Origin: Theocolax elegans | Lineage: Eukaryota; Arthropoda; Insecta; Hymenoptera; Cerocephalidae | Length of the DNA: 64,000 nt | Assembly (NCBI GenBank): GCA_026168455.1 | Contig: CM047425.1 | Coordinates: 88,105,580-88,169,579 of the forward strand | Direction: 5' to 3' | Shown here: piece after piece, positions 47,183-59,982 of the stretch | How positions within the stretch are numbered: the stretch's first letter is position 1 | How the letters are laid out: every line of letters begins with the position of its first letter | The notes under the pieces: model-generated | Seen by the model: only the letters and a program-made list of their open reading frames with translations | What the model was told of the DNA's origin: nothing | The model's database searches: none | Made by a program: the position numbers and the translations under genes

Positions 47183-50100
47183 GATGGTAGAAGTAGAGAG
47201 AAGAAGGAGAAAGAAAGAAAAGATAAAAAAGGGAACGAAATGTTACCGTCTTTTGAAAGTTACGTTCCTTCCTCTCGAGTGCAGTTCGAGGGCCCTAATT
47301 TCAAATAAGGGAAGACGAAAATAAAATAACGCATATACAAGAGGGGAAAGAAGAATGGAGGAAGGAAGAAGAGGAGGAACGAAGTCGTGGGCAGCGCCAT
47401 GCGCGATCAAAGAACAGACTCGTAAGGAGACTGCCATACAAATAAGCTAAGCGCCAATCGACTGGACAATGCCCAGGCTTTCTCTCTCTCGCTCTCTCTC
47501 TCTCTCTTTCTCGAGTATCCGAAACCCACGCCAAAATGCCCACGACACTCGTTTAACAACCAAGTCGTCCACCATTCTCGTAACATTTCTGTCCAAGAGA
47601 GCTCTTTCATTCTTTCTTCTTCGCCTTCTCTTTCTTTGGCCTTTCCTGACTTGTCCTTTTCCATTCTTTTATTTCACTGGATTCACTTCCCTCTCTCATC
47701 CACCCACCTGTTTCTGCATGCTTTTTTCATATGATCGTATCTCTCGCCGATTTCGACTTCGGAGAGGGGAGCAGGAGAGTAAGATTGACTGAATGTATTT
47801 TATTAGGCAATGGGGAAAATCCTCCGTAAGCACATTAGAGATACAGTAGGAAATAGCGATTTACAAATAAAATAATAAAATAAAATAACAAATTAAAGTA
47901 ATAAATTTGTAATAAAACAGAGATGATGTTATACAGTAAAACTACATACACAAGGGTAAACTAGCGCAACGGAAAATAGATATATATACAACATAATAAT
48001 AACCGTAGAAGTGGCAACAATAACAATAATAATATAATATAATAAGAGAGGTAGAAAGAGAGAAAGAGAAAGAGAGAGAGAGAGAGAGAGCTGCTTCGTT
48101 GATGCTCTCTTGGAAAATTCATGCTTTTTCTTATACGTATATGAAGTTGTTTTATTCTGTCTTTCTTGCAATATAACTCACATTCAATTTTCACGAAGAA
48201 CCATTCAGTATTAACATTTTATATAAATTCCTTAATTCGAATCAATGAAAAATTTACAAAGAATTTGAGATATTTATACCAATTGGTTAGTGAAATTTTG
48301 ATAGCAGTTAAGAAACTGCTGTGTGTACAGACCAAGTCTTGGTAAAATTATGTGTCACGGACGCTGGGAAAGATATTGCTACATTTTAGTAATTAAGTAA
48401 CAAAAACTAAGAAATACTTCAAGTGTATACTTGATCTCGATAGTTCGTAGGGAGTGACAGCGTATACACAAGCGTTAATAATTTATTCAAATCACACTCG
48501 GTCTGTCCAGTTTTATCGGTATGGTTTTTCTTTCGACATTCATATGCGTTTGTCCGAGTGCAACTCTCGGTCGCTTTTGCACGATGCGAACAAGGCATTA
48601 TCATATACGCGCAGGTGCAAGACAAAAGCCTAAGAGAAATACAAGATGAGAGAGAGAGAGAGGCACCTGGTACCTGGTCGCAAGAACTTGCAGCGTGCGT
48701 TCGAGCTCACTCGGCTTCCATTCATAAATTTCACCCTGCAGAGGAAAAAAAGGAGGAAAGCGCGCATCCTCCAAGAAAGCAAAGAGATAGAGAGAGAGAA
48801 AGAGAGGGAGAGAGAGAGATGAGCCTCTCGACGGATTATTAAAATTGCAAACTAGCCACGGTTGAGACTCGTCTCTTATTTCCATTTTTATCTTTCTCTT
48901 GCAGACGCACCTTTTTCTCTCTTTTCCAGGCTGCCTCGCTACCAGATCGATTTCATCCTCCTCTGCCTTTACCTCCGTCGTTACGTCCATGCCTATATGG
49001 GTATATATAAGTATGTGTTATAAACCAAGGGCGGACGCGCTCACGCGGCCTCTCGGTGGCTCCACACTCTATCTTACTGGGCTTCAGTTTCAATTTAAAT
49101 ACTGAAAAACGATCTATTTTATTTTTAACCCCGTTACTTTCTTTCCTTTTTCGTCCTCGTTTAATCCTCCTCCTGCTTCCTGTCCATCTCAAATTTGTTT
49201 GCCAAAAATGAGGCCAAAATCGTCAAATTTCGTGACTATATGAAGGTATATCAACCGTCGAAAATTAAAATACTTATATGAAACATTACATCTTAATGAT
49301 TAGAATATACTCGTGTAAAGTACGTAATATTATTTAAGTGTAAAATTAGTTATTTAAATTATCAATTATTTCATGTAGTAGGTAAGATTTTATGCTTTCC
49401 CGAATGCAATTGTACAATGTCGTTAAACGATAATCTATCGCTAAATGTAAATATAGTATAATAAAAAAACAAAGAGTAATTTTTTTAAATCTGATCATAC
49501 CAATATACGGATGAGAAGGTCGATAAAATCAGTTTTATTTTAAGGAGTTAACTTGAATTTTCGGGGTGGGTTATTTAAAAGTCGACAAAGACGACAAATC
49601 CGAAAGTTTATTGCGTCTTCCCTTTCGTTTTACCCAGTGGACGCAGGATGATTGCCATTGTACTTCGTTCGTGGTAAAGTGGATTTGCTTCGAGAGAACG
49701 GAGCGAGGGATGCATTTTTAAAGGATCCTCGACGAAACTGAAAATTATGCGGGACCAAGGACGATATTTTTGTCTTATATACTGAGAAAGGACGGAAAGG
49801 GGGGCAAAAATTTATCACTGGCTTTAAATCGCGAGATTTGCCAGATAAAAGAAATGGATTTTATTCAAAAACGTAGAGTATATGTTTATTTATTTTATAT
49901 TTATTTATTTTCACCGGTAGGAGTGTTAAGTACTTTAATGACTAATATTATTATGCTTCTTGTTGCATTCTTGCTAATACACGAATCTTCTTAGTATTTG
50001 TAAAAAAAAAATATATTACAAAAACAAAACAATTTTGTCTTAAATGAACGTTTATAGGTGTAAAATGTGTTTTTTATTATTAGATTATTGTAATAAACAA

Positions 50101-53100
50101 AAAAAAGAAAAAATATAATATTAGAAATAATGCATCTGAATTGTTTATTATATTAGATAAGATTGTACAAACGGGCAGAGCAGTGAAAGAGACAGATGAA
50201 TAAAGGAGATGAAAGGATAAATATAAAGAGAGAAAACGAGATTGGGAAAGAATGGGTGACTAAATGTGTAAAAGAAAGAGAGACAGAGATCAACAGGAAT
50301 GACGGGAAAGAAGAAGAGAAGGAGGACGGCAGCAGCGTGGGTCGACTGGCTTAATTTATTTCTTCCTAAACGCCCGCAGCTTACACCACGTGGGACGAAA
50401 CACGAAATGCATGTGGTTATACCAGGCTAGAACGAGAAGAACTAAGAGAAATCTCGAAAATGGGAATTCTCGACGACGACAGTTAGTGGAAAAACTACCT
50501 TAACATAAACGTTTTATTTTAAATGTTCATTATATGCTGAACATATGATCTGCATTTCGTTAATATATAGTGAAAAAACGTCAGAAACAATAGTGCTATA
50601 ACCTGGTAAATGCAGATGAACGTAATAATACAAGGTTGTATTTATATGAATAACTGCAAATGCAAATTGAGAATAAATTATTCAAAATATTGTGTAAAAT
50701 ATTAATCGAAGCAGTTAATATACCTCCAAATTTTGATTACTCTTTTGCTAAACTGTAGCGGAAACGATAGAACTATTTCTATACTAACGAAATTTTCTAT
50801 TAAAAAGTACTTACAGCTATACGATATCTTTAATGAAAACATTTACTAGATTTTTTTTAGCAAGGGACATTAGTTTTTTAATGAAAAATTGAATTTTTAA
50901 AAAATGTTGAAACATGTGCATAACGAGATCAAAGTTGCGGTTACGAAGAAGAAGGAAAAGAAGATTAAAGAAACTTTTTCGGTATCAGTGTAGCAATTTA
51001 TTACCGAGTCCCTTCTCCATTGGGTTTCGGGGTAATTGAAAGTTCCTCGCAAATCTTAGATCGGTGCGATGAGTGCCGGTGCCGGCGTAATAAAAGAAAG
51101 CGAAGAGGGACGAGTCGAAAGAAAACGTGCGAAACAGTGGCAGCTGTGCAAACGCGTACAACTTGTGTATAAAATATCAGCTGTGAAAAGCGAAGCCGTG
51201 CGCAAAAAAAGGCGAACAAGACGATGAAGAGTCAGAAGAAGTTCCGGTGGATTTATCGCGGACGCACCGCTGAGTGTCGAAGGGGAATTGTGCGTCAATG
51301 TGGTTCATTCACGGCGAGTACAGTCCGATCACAAAATCATTTTCATTTATTTTATATCGATGCAATTTTCTTGTTTTCTTTCGACGTGACTCGAACAGCG
51401 TTATCCATTCAAACCCATGAACATCACGTGGGTCTGATCAAGTTGAACTAGTTAAATTTGTCTTAAAATAAACTGTTTTTGTTTTAATTAATCTCATTGG
51501 TATTTACTTAGTGTCTAATCCTTCATTTAATCCGAGTACAATATTTTTTTAATAATGATCTACTATTACAATAACCTAACTACCAAAGAGCAAAACATAT
51601 ATAATATTTTCAATACTTTCAATTAACCTAATTTAATGATATTATAAGAAACATAGAAATAACATTGAAAATAGTGTAGTGAAAACGCCAAATTCCGAAT
51701 TACAAATCAGTAAACTTCAAGTGTGTGGTGTCATCGTTGTCTCTTATCCATCGAATTTCTCCGATTTTATAATATTACGCATGTAAATCTTGTTCATTAC
51801 CGTTGTACTTAAAATAAAAAAATAATGATGTGTATTTAGAAGAATATATAGTCCAAGATTATTAACAAAGCCTTTAAAAATGTATTTAGTCGATTACTAC
51901 GATTATCGAATATTACGATTCTGTTATTCACTAAAATTACTATTATTGTCTGGGAATTCATTCATAATATGCTAATTAAGGAAATGTAGTTTTAAGTTCA
52001 TTAAGCAGTCCAATTTTTGGAAATTTTTCACCATTATTTCCACAATTTTTTCACGTCTTTAAAGATGAATCATGATGCTTTCTCAAAATAATTCATAGTT
52101 ACAAACATTTTCATATTTTAAATAGAATATGAATTTCAGGAACATTGAAGATAACTGCACTCGCTTTAGCATCATATTTATGTCTTAACACTCGGATCGA
52201 TTATTTGTGTCATTGACATTCCTTATTTAAGTTATAACAAATTGATTTGTCAAACCAAGCTTGATGTACAGAGGAGGTATATAACTTTTCGATGGATTGA
52301 CGAGTGGTATTTTTACAATATTCTATTTTCCAGCATGAAAAGATTTGCTTGCTGGCCAAATTTTCTTTTTGTAATGACTCTCTTATCCCTGTTGTCAAAT
52401 ATGTATAGAATATATGGATGCTTTGTGAAACCAGATTGTTGTCCAAGCATCATACAAACATTTTTATATCAACACATATCTGCCATTAATGTTAAACTAT
52501 GCTAACAGTATAATAATTTAAAATAAGTATAATAATTCATATATAATATAATAATTCATAATAATAAGTATAATAATTCATAAGTATAATAATAAAGCAT
52601 GTTTAAACATAAACCAGCAAGTTAGTTATCATGATCGTAAAATGAAATGGTGTTTTCATTAATATTCGTATTCTGTACTTCAAACGGACTTGAAAAGATT
52701 TACCATGTTTAAAATTACTTTTTATCGGTTAATAGTTACACATCTACAACAAGTATGTACATTTATTACAATTACAATTACAGGTACATGTATTTATAAT
52801 TACGTATACAAATTGCGATATTTTTATACAACCTTACAAATTTAAGTTGTGATTAATGGTAATTCTCACTTTTTTTTATTAAAATTAAAAAAACAGAAAA
52901 ACGCTATTTTTTTACTAAGACCAAGGCTTACACCATATTCGGTTTAAAGATTCGAAATCAAAGTCGAAAAATACATAGGAGTAGGTAGTTTCGGTAAGGT
53001 ACAAATATTTTTTTTGTGGGCCTGTGATATCGAAGATATATTTAGTTTTTTTTACTGTAAAAAATAAGTTTCTATATCTCTTATGTTTTACTTAATTTCA

Positions 53101-54911
53101 AATTTCTATAATATATTTTCCAAAATTATTATTTTTATGCGCAACTTTAATAATTACGTTGTATTCCAAACTTTACTCAGTATACAATCCTTAAAATAAC
53201 AAGAGGGACAGAAAGAATCACAACAGCTCTATTTAGGTATAATTCATCTACGATCCCTATAATTTGTGAAACCGTAGAAATCCAAATAAATACGACTTCC
53301 TTCCGTTGTGTATAGGACAACTTGAAAACGTGAGATCGTGAAAACCAAAATCATTTGGGTGAGCGGACCCGCGGTTAAGAGACTCCCCCGAACAAATAGG
53401 AAGCAGAACGAACCGCAAACCGAGTCGAAAAATGGATGAATTTGGAGCGAAAAAATGAAGTAATGGTTAAATCCTAAAAAAAAGCAGTTGAAAAAAATGG
53501 AAGTCAGTAGCTGTTATACTAGCGCACGTTAAAAAGAAGGAGGGACAAAAGAATAGAGACGCGATGCCGCTGAGGGCGCCTCTAAGATTCGTTTTTAGTT
53601 TGCTCGCTTTTATGAATGGACCTATGTTTAGTAAATGGTGCGAGAGACACGAGCGAAGAAGATTAGAACGAAAGAGAAAGATATAAGAGGGAGGGAGAGA
53701 GAGAGAGAGAGAGAGAGACGCGGCTTTGGCATAGCTGCGAAGCAGACGGCGCGCGAGACGGGAACCGGAAGTCTATTTTCGTAGCCACCACCGATTTAGA
53801 ATCCTTTATAGTTTATACCGTCAGTTTACCGTTCGCGGCCACGCACGAAAGAGAGGGAGGGCATTCAGATACGACTTCTTCTCTCTTTATCCGCTCTTCA
53901 TTATTGCACGAGCTAGCGTGTCATCATTTTATCGATGTTTAGATATATACAATGTCGTGGAACTACTCTGAGACCGATGTGTGCTTAGGAGAGCACGTGG
54001 TCCCGGTTCTCTCCTATAATTCGATTCGCGATGACGATTTAATTGTGCATTCTACGGCTTTTTATTATAATAATTACATCGCAAATTACTATGAATCCAT
54101 ATTTTTTATTAACTGCAACATGTTCAGTGATAGGTTGTTAAGGTTACCTCATACTTTTATTATTATGTTTTAAAATACACATTTATCCATTGTAAAACAC
54201 ATTATAATTTTTATTAATTACTATTATTATTATTATATAATTATTATTTTTCTCATTTACACATACATTTTTCTCTTATTTAGCTGATATAGTAAGATAA
54301 GATATAATAAAATATCTATTATTATTTAATCTTCTTTTTCTGTAATATTTACTTTTGATTATAAAATTATCTCCATTTTGATTTATATTATCATTGATGT
54401 ATGTTTAAAATCAGTATCATATTGCGTAAATGTAACCTAAATTTTATGAATTGTAAACCGCATTTTACGTATAAACGTAATAATTAACTTCATATGCAAT
54501 AAAATAAATTGTTATGCTTTTTATAAAAAAGAGTAATCGCGAGATCAGTTGTCGCAGGCAAACGTTGTTTGTATAAAATATAAGTAAATATTTTTCAGAC
54601 ATTCCTTTGCATTATTAATTTAAATAATCGTACAGAATTACGATGAGTTGGAAAATTTATAAATAATAATAATATTAACAAAAAGTATAAATAAAATTAC
54701 GTTTCGTTGAAATCCAACGTCTTTGTATAACTTTGAATTTAGTAAAATATACTTTTGAATATAAGAAAACAGACGAAACGCCCACACTTCGACATCTCTT
54801 TCCGAAGATACTACTTTAAATTCTTCGGTTCAACAAAAAAAAAAGAAAAGAAAAAAAAAGAGGCCAGACCTTGTGCACGATCGCGGAATTGACTTTTGCA
54901 CTTACGTACAG

Positions 54912-54996
54912 GCTAACTGTCTGGACGCCCTCGTCGTGTTATCGCGCAGCGCAAGAAGCTTTCGAGCACTGGGATCGATACACTTGGCGACGGCGG
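54912..54996 (+). other. Possible 85-bp exon between consensus splice signals
   Basis: The stretch lies between an acceptor-like TTACGTACAG (ending 54911) and a consensus donor GTAAGT (54997-55002) in a GC-richer patch. Two frames are open; one reads LDALVVLSRSARSF and the other AQEAFEHWDRYTWRR. Neither is recognised. A chance match of splice consensus in a GC island is quite possible. Confidence 0.2.
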
Positions 54997-56882
54997 GTAA
55001 GTGCCGACATCGGGACCTCCGACGGCGAAGCCTTTTAGAAACGATTGCCTACGACTACCTCGCGACTTCGCCGATAAGCCAAACCATCATTGGGATGCTG
55101 GCTTTCCCTTCTCCCACTCGGTTTCGTTTACTTTTCTCATAGCGATTATTGTCTTCGTGGAACTCGTCATAGCGTTTCGCCCGCTCGATCTTTATACGTG
55201 ATGAGCGTTTATCGTAACCGTCACAGTAAGTGATTTCTCTTAACGAATGACCGCGAACTAATCGTTGCGGGTAGAAGCATAACCGAGCAAATAATATATG
55301 TATATTTATATGTAAGGTTTCCCTATTTATCCTCATTTGTCTTCCTGATTTGCGATTTTTCTTTCTTTTTACGACCACTTACAATATTTATAAGTTAGTG
55401 TATCGTCAATAAATTAATGTTCTAAAAAATATTTAACAAGAATTTTAGTTATCTAAATTTACTGTATTTAAAGAAATAAACTGATGCTAAATTCGTATGA
55501 ATAATATGAACTATATTGTAAGAGCAGTGTGCTCCAGACAAATCTTATAATAAACGAACCTTTTTTACAATTTATTTATACTTATATGAACGTATTTTTT
55601 GACCCTTTTCAGACAAGCTATACCTTTATAGTCATTACTTATGTATTTGGGTACTTCCGCTTTTGTTTCAAAAGGTCTTATTAAATTTACTGTTCGGAAT
55701 TTTATTCTATTATTGTCGACTTTAAAGTAACTTTAAAAGATATAAATATCTAATTACTCGGTTATATTCTGCACTTATTCATTATTTTAACGCTTCGAAA
55801 TTACGTGCAATTTAGTTAATGCAGAATCATATTTGAACTCGTTCTTTTCATTTTAAGCTAAAGCTGATTATCCTCTTATTAATGTAAATTTTATAAATTA
55901 TAATATAATTACTGCAATAAAAGTTACTTTTTACGTAAATAAATCTAAAAGAAAGACAAAGTGTATATGCATTCATAATAATGTAAAAAAATAGTAAGCA
56001 TTAAAAATAGGTAAATCGGAAAAGTAGAGATACCTGACGTTCGTTCTATCAACGTCGATAAAATTTTGATAAACAAGATAACTAAGATGCATATGAACAA
56101 ACAAGACAAGCAGATTGTATGAGGCAATAAAATGAGGTGTGAAGAGAGAAAATTCTGATGTACTGTTGCATGAATTTATAAAATCATGCATCTTTTCAAA
56201 GTGAGAAAAAGATAATTGATTTAAATAAAATATTTATTACAAAGAAAGATCGAAGATAAGTTAAATTAAAAGATTGAAACTGTGGGAATGTGAGAATGGT
56301 ATTTGAATTTTTAACATTATAACGTTGGAAATCAGAAAAAAAATGTATTTAGATTACGATATAATGAAAAAAGTTGAAATGTCAGAATAAAAAAAGAAAT
56401 GCAAATGTAAGTAAAGTATCTTTCACGTAATAGTTGAACGATAACGGCGAGTATACGTACAGCTCGGTATGAGTAAAATTATAACATTGATACCGTTCAA
56501 TACCTTTTTCATCGAAGAGAGATAACATAAAAACTGAACTTTCTCTTAACATAGTAAATAGGAGGAAATACTGCAACCGAACGTAGATAAAAATTGAAGA
56601 TAAAACCGAATAAACGAGAAAGATAAGTATATAAGAAGAAGAAAAAAAAGGTGGGTGAGGAGGTCGATATCACCGCCGCCATGCTGGCTGTCGGTCGTTA
56701 ACGTTGCAAATAATGCAAACGCGTAGCCACGATGCAGCAATGCGCCACAGCCTCTCTCGTTCACCCACATATACGATACGAGGACGATCCGCCCAGCGAT
56801 TGTCTCTCTCAGCGTTTCCTTTCTTTTATTATTAATTTACGAGCTAATCGATCATTTGTATACGAGCGGACTTTTTTCTTCT

Positions 56883-56918
<36 letters not shown>

Positions 56919-57234
56919 GTACTCTTTCTTGAAAGAGAAATATACTTTGCGGGATGCGAGTCTAAATAAGTAATTAATGACCGGCTGTCAGCCCGAGAAA
57001 CAATCGCCGACAGTTATATTTTTACGCGTTATCGCTGGACCAAAAGCGTTTTATTGGGACGATTGGTTTGTTATTATGCGACGCCGTTTAACTCTATGTA
57101 TATTAGGTATTACAGTGCTTAATTGCATGTATACTTTGATAAAAGTTTATTGTTTTACGAACTGGGTGTCCAAACAGTAACAAAAGCTCGTAATCTATGC
57201 AGCTCTTCGTTTGATTCTTTTTATCATTATTATT

Positions 57235-57259
<25 letters not shown>
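57235..57259 (+). repeat. GT microsatellite
   Basis: Twelve GT units in an AT-rich context. Confidence 0.95.
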
Positions 57260-57265
<6 letters not shown>

Positions 57266-57465
57266 TCCACACTGTAAAGTGATATAAATTTAATGCTAAC
57301 TATATGCGCTACTGAGTATATGTGCAATTCTTTTCTCTTTACTTAAATATATATTTTTCCATCATACGTGAAAGCTTATGTATAAAGTAGATCGTAACAT
57401 ATAGTATTTGGAAAAATAATACAAAATCGTAATTTATTTTTAATAATATCTGCTATGATTTACTA

Positions 57466-57712
57466 CAATGAAGAAAATATTTTTTTTATTTAAACTGAAT
57501 TCTTCTGAAATATGCCTCAAGAAGAAAATATACTTGCTTTAATGTAATTCTTCTATAATCGAGCGGATTTTCTTTTTGTAAAAAATGTAATATTCTAAAA
57601 TCAATTAAATTCCTCTTGATTATAAAGAAATCACATTAAAGCAACCGGATTTTCTTCTTGAGGTATATGTAAGAAAAATTCCGCTTAGATAAAAATTCCA
57701 TTTTTTTCAGTG
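57466..57712. mobile_element. Palindromic MITE, family B
   Basis: This 247-bp inverted-repeat element is flanked on both sides by TA (57464-57465 and 57713-57714). The left arm has CAATGAAGAAAAT, GAATTCTTCTG, CCTCAAGAAGAAAAT and TTGCTTTAATGTAAT; the reverse complement of the right arm reads CACTGAAAAAAATGG, GAATTTTTCTTAC, CCTCAAGAAGAAAAT and TTGCTTTAATGTGAT. Arms are about 105 bp with an AT-rich spacer. The CACTGA-A-rich ends resemble family A (1909-2141 and 59748-59980), suggesting the same TA-targeting transposase group, but the arm sequences otherwise differ. No coding capacity. Confidence 0.75.
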
Positions 57713-57714
57713 TA

Positions 57715-59747
57715 GTAAAAATAGTTTTATTTTGACTGGTAGTTAAAAAATTGTATTTCCTACATATCTTTTTTTTTTAAAGTACTCTATTATATTTTGT
57801 TGCATACACAATAATATTTCTTAGTTTCAATGTGCTCTCAAAGTATACTATCGATATTATACTTAAAATATATGGGAACATGAGAGTTAAAAATTTTGGA
57901 AATAGTATTTTACGGTATTTTGTATAAATGGACAAAATATTTAAAACATACTTTTCCTGAATATTATCCAATTTTGTAATAGGTTCATATTAAAATATTG
58001 AATTAGAAATCCATGTAACTATTTATAACGATTGTATTATACATTTTTATAATTGTAGTACTATAAACCGTAACAAAATCGTATTCAACGTTTAAATATA
58101 ATTGCAAATTAGTACTTTTCTATAACTTTCTAAATATTTAACCAAAAGGAAGAGGAGATGGAATTCGTCATCATCCTTCCAACGTATTTGGTGAGTGCGT
58201 AGGATGTTCAACTGCTAAACGAAGGAAGCAGCACGGGATGTGGTTTGCGACGGCGGATCGCGCGAAAAGCCGGTCCTGGGCTTCCTTCCTGTCATTTATC
58301 ACAAAATGTACCGGCTTTCGCCCCAAAATCCAGAGAAGGAAAAAAATGGTAGAGTAATGATTATTTATTGTCGCTCGAGTTATGAGTTTTATTTTTCTAA
58401 ATATGTCTATAATATACAACTTCAAATGTTTGCGATTATTTTACATTTATAAGAATTTAATTCTCATTTATATGTAGTAATTTGATGAGCTGCTTGATAT
58501 AGGTATGTATTTATATAATTAGGCATTTTAAGAAATAAGTAGGTTAACTGCAATTTATTTTCATATATAAATTTCCATTTCACTATTTTATTGTTTGCTA
58601 AAAGTTTACATTAAAAAAGATTGTGCTGCGCGTCAAAATTTCTCTCAGGTTTATCAAGTATGTGCACTGTGACTAATAAATCATTCAACTTTTTCAATGT
58701 CTATGGTAATATATAATAAATGTAAATTAAAATTTTCTGGTTATTGGAACAAAATTCAATTCTACTGTGGTTAGTGGAATTTTTCCGACTATGTGTCTAA
58801 AAAAATGAAAGTTTTGGAATTTCGTCTTTCACTTCAGCGATACTTATTATAATTCAATAGTATAGAATGAAAAATAATAAAAGCGTAAAGAAAAGCGGCA
58901 GAAAACCGTCAGCTGGTTTGAGAATGCCCGTAAACAAAAAATAGCAGCTTCCGCGCTTATATATGGTTGGGTCTGCCGAGAAGAAAAGGCCACTTATAGA
59001 AGCACGGATATATAAGAGGCACAATTACACCGAGGGTTCTTCCGGCTTAGGCCGCATTTCCGTTTTCTCTCGATGAAGCCACCCCGCGGCGCGATGGCTT
59101 CCTTCCGGTTGGTAACGGCAGGAAAGAATAGTTGACGCCCGTTAAACGGACGTTGTTTTTCTTCTATTCGTGAGCCTGCATTTCAAACCTAACTTTCCGA
59201 ATTTATATTTCAAAGACCACAACGAATGCTGTGACTATGTTTGTGTTTTTTATTTTCTTATTTTTGGAGGTTGAATACATTCAGCTTTTCTAGTATTGAA
59301 AATATATTTTACCTAGAATATTCTACCAATAACTCTACTGTACATATACAACAGTGATAACATTGTAAAACATTTTTAATATTTTTTATTTATTTATTAA
59401 TTTTTACTCTAATTATGATATTATTAATTTTTTAATCGATTCAACTTCAAATAGAAATTATTCATTTGTTAAATGTATCATTGTTTATTAGATATACACA
59501 AAATAAAATATGCATATACTTACTACCAAAATATAATTGTTAATAAATACTGTTATTTTATCTGAAGTAATTACACTTTGAACGTTATATACAGTGTATT
59601 AAGTTTTAGTTTTATCAATTTATTTATTTTCATAATACAGTAATTATATTAATATACCACATTAATTATAATTCGTTTTAAAGAGTAATTATATTATTTA
59701 TGAAGGGATTTATTACAGTAAAAAAGAGTGCACATAAATCATTACTA
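57715..59747. other. Anonymous DNA between two MITEs
   Basis: 58150-58330 is a mixed-composition patch and 58890-59160 a GC-richer patch with TATATAAG (near 59008) but no recognised gene. The remainder is AT-rich. Confidence 0.4.
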
Positions 59748-59980
59748 CACTGAGAAAAATGAAATAAGAAAAATTACTATATTTTATAGTAATGGTGGGA
59801 CATACTTCGACTATCGTAATTTTTGCTATATTTTGTAGTAATTTTTGTTATAATTTTTATAAAAATTACTATGTACATAGGAAAAATTGCTATAAAATAT
59901 AGCAAAAATTACGATAGTCGAAGTATGTCCCACCATTACTATAAAATATAGTAATTTTTATTATTTCATTTTTCTCAGTG
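59748..59980 (-). mobile_element. Palindromic MITE, family A, copy 2
   Basis: This 233-bp element has the same length as the copy at 1909-2141. The ends CACTGAGAAAAATGAAATAA and its inverted form are flanked by a perfect TA duplication (59746-59747 and 59981-59982). The centre is inverted relative to copy 1, so it is inserted in the opposite orientation. The arms are nearly perfect complements, so transcripts would form a long hairpin. Confidence 0.9.
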
Positions 59981-59982
59981 TA

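Larger units (their letters stand above)
44161..57465. other. Long anonymous stretch with microsatellites and GC islands
   Basis: No recognised gene in 13 kb. GC-richer islands: 44600-44830, 45490-45910 (156-codon minus-strand frame without motif), 47240-47800, 48540-49100, 50160-50480, 51000-51310, 53320-54000 and 54870-55210. At 53952 an ATG in ACAATGTCG context opens a 73-codon frame downstream of a GA microsatellite and GC-rich DNA; it could be a first exon but matches nothing I know. CT/GA tracts lie at about 47470-47514, 48053-48092, 48646-48662, 48787-48822, 53695-53718 and 56885-56916. 52505-52600 contains repeated TATAATAATTCATA words. Confidence 0.4.

Noticed and set aside
40080..48455. 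A shared 16-bp word ctcgatagttcgtagg at ~40080 and ~48436
   Set aside because: The match does not extend on either side, so it cannot be distinguished from chance or a very old repeat.
58171..58425. 84-codon minus-strand frame
   Set aside because: Mixed AT-rich and GC-rich translation with no motif; short relative to what chance allows here.
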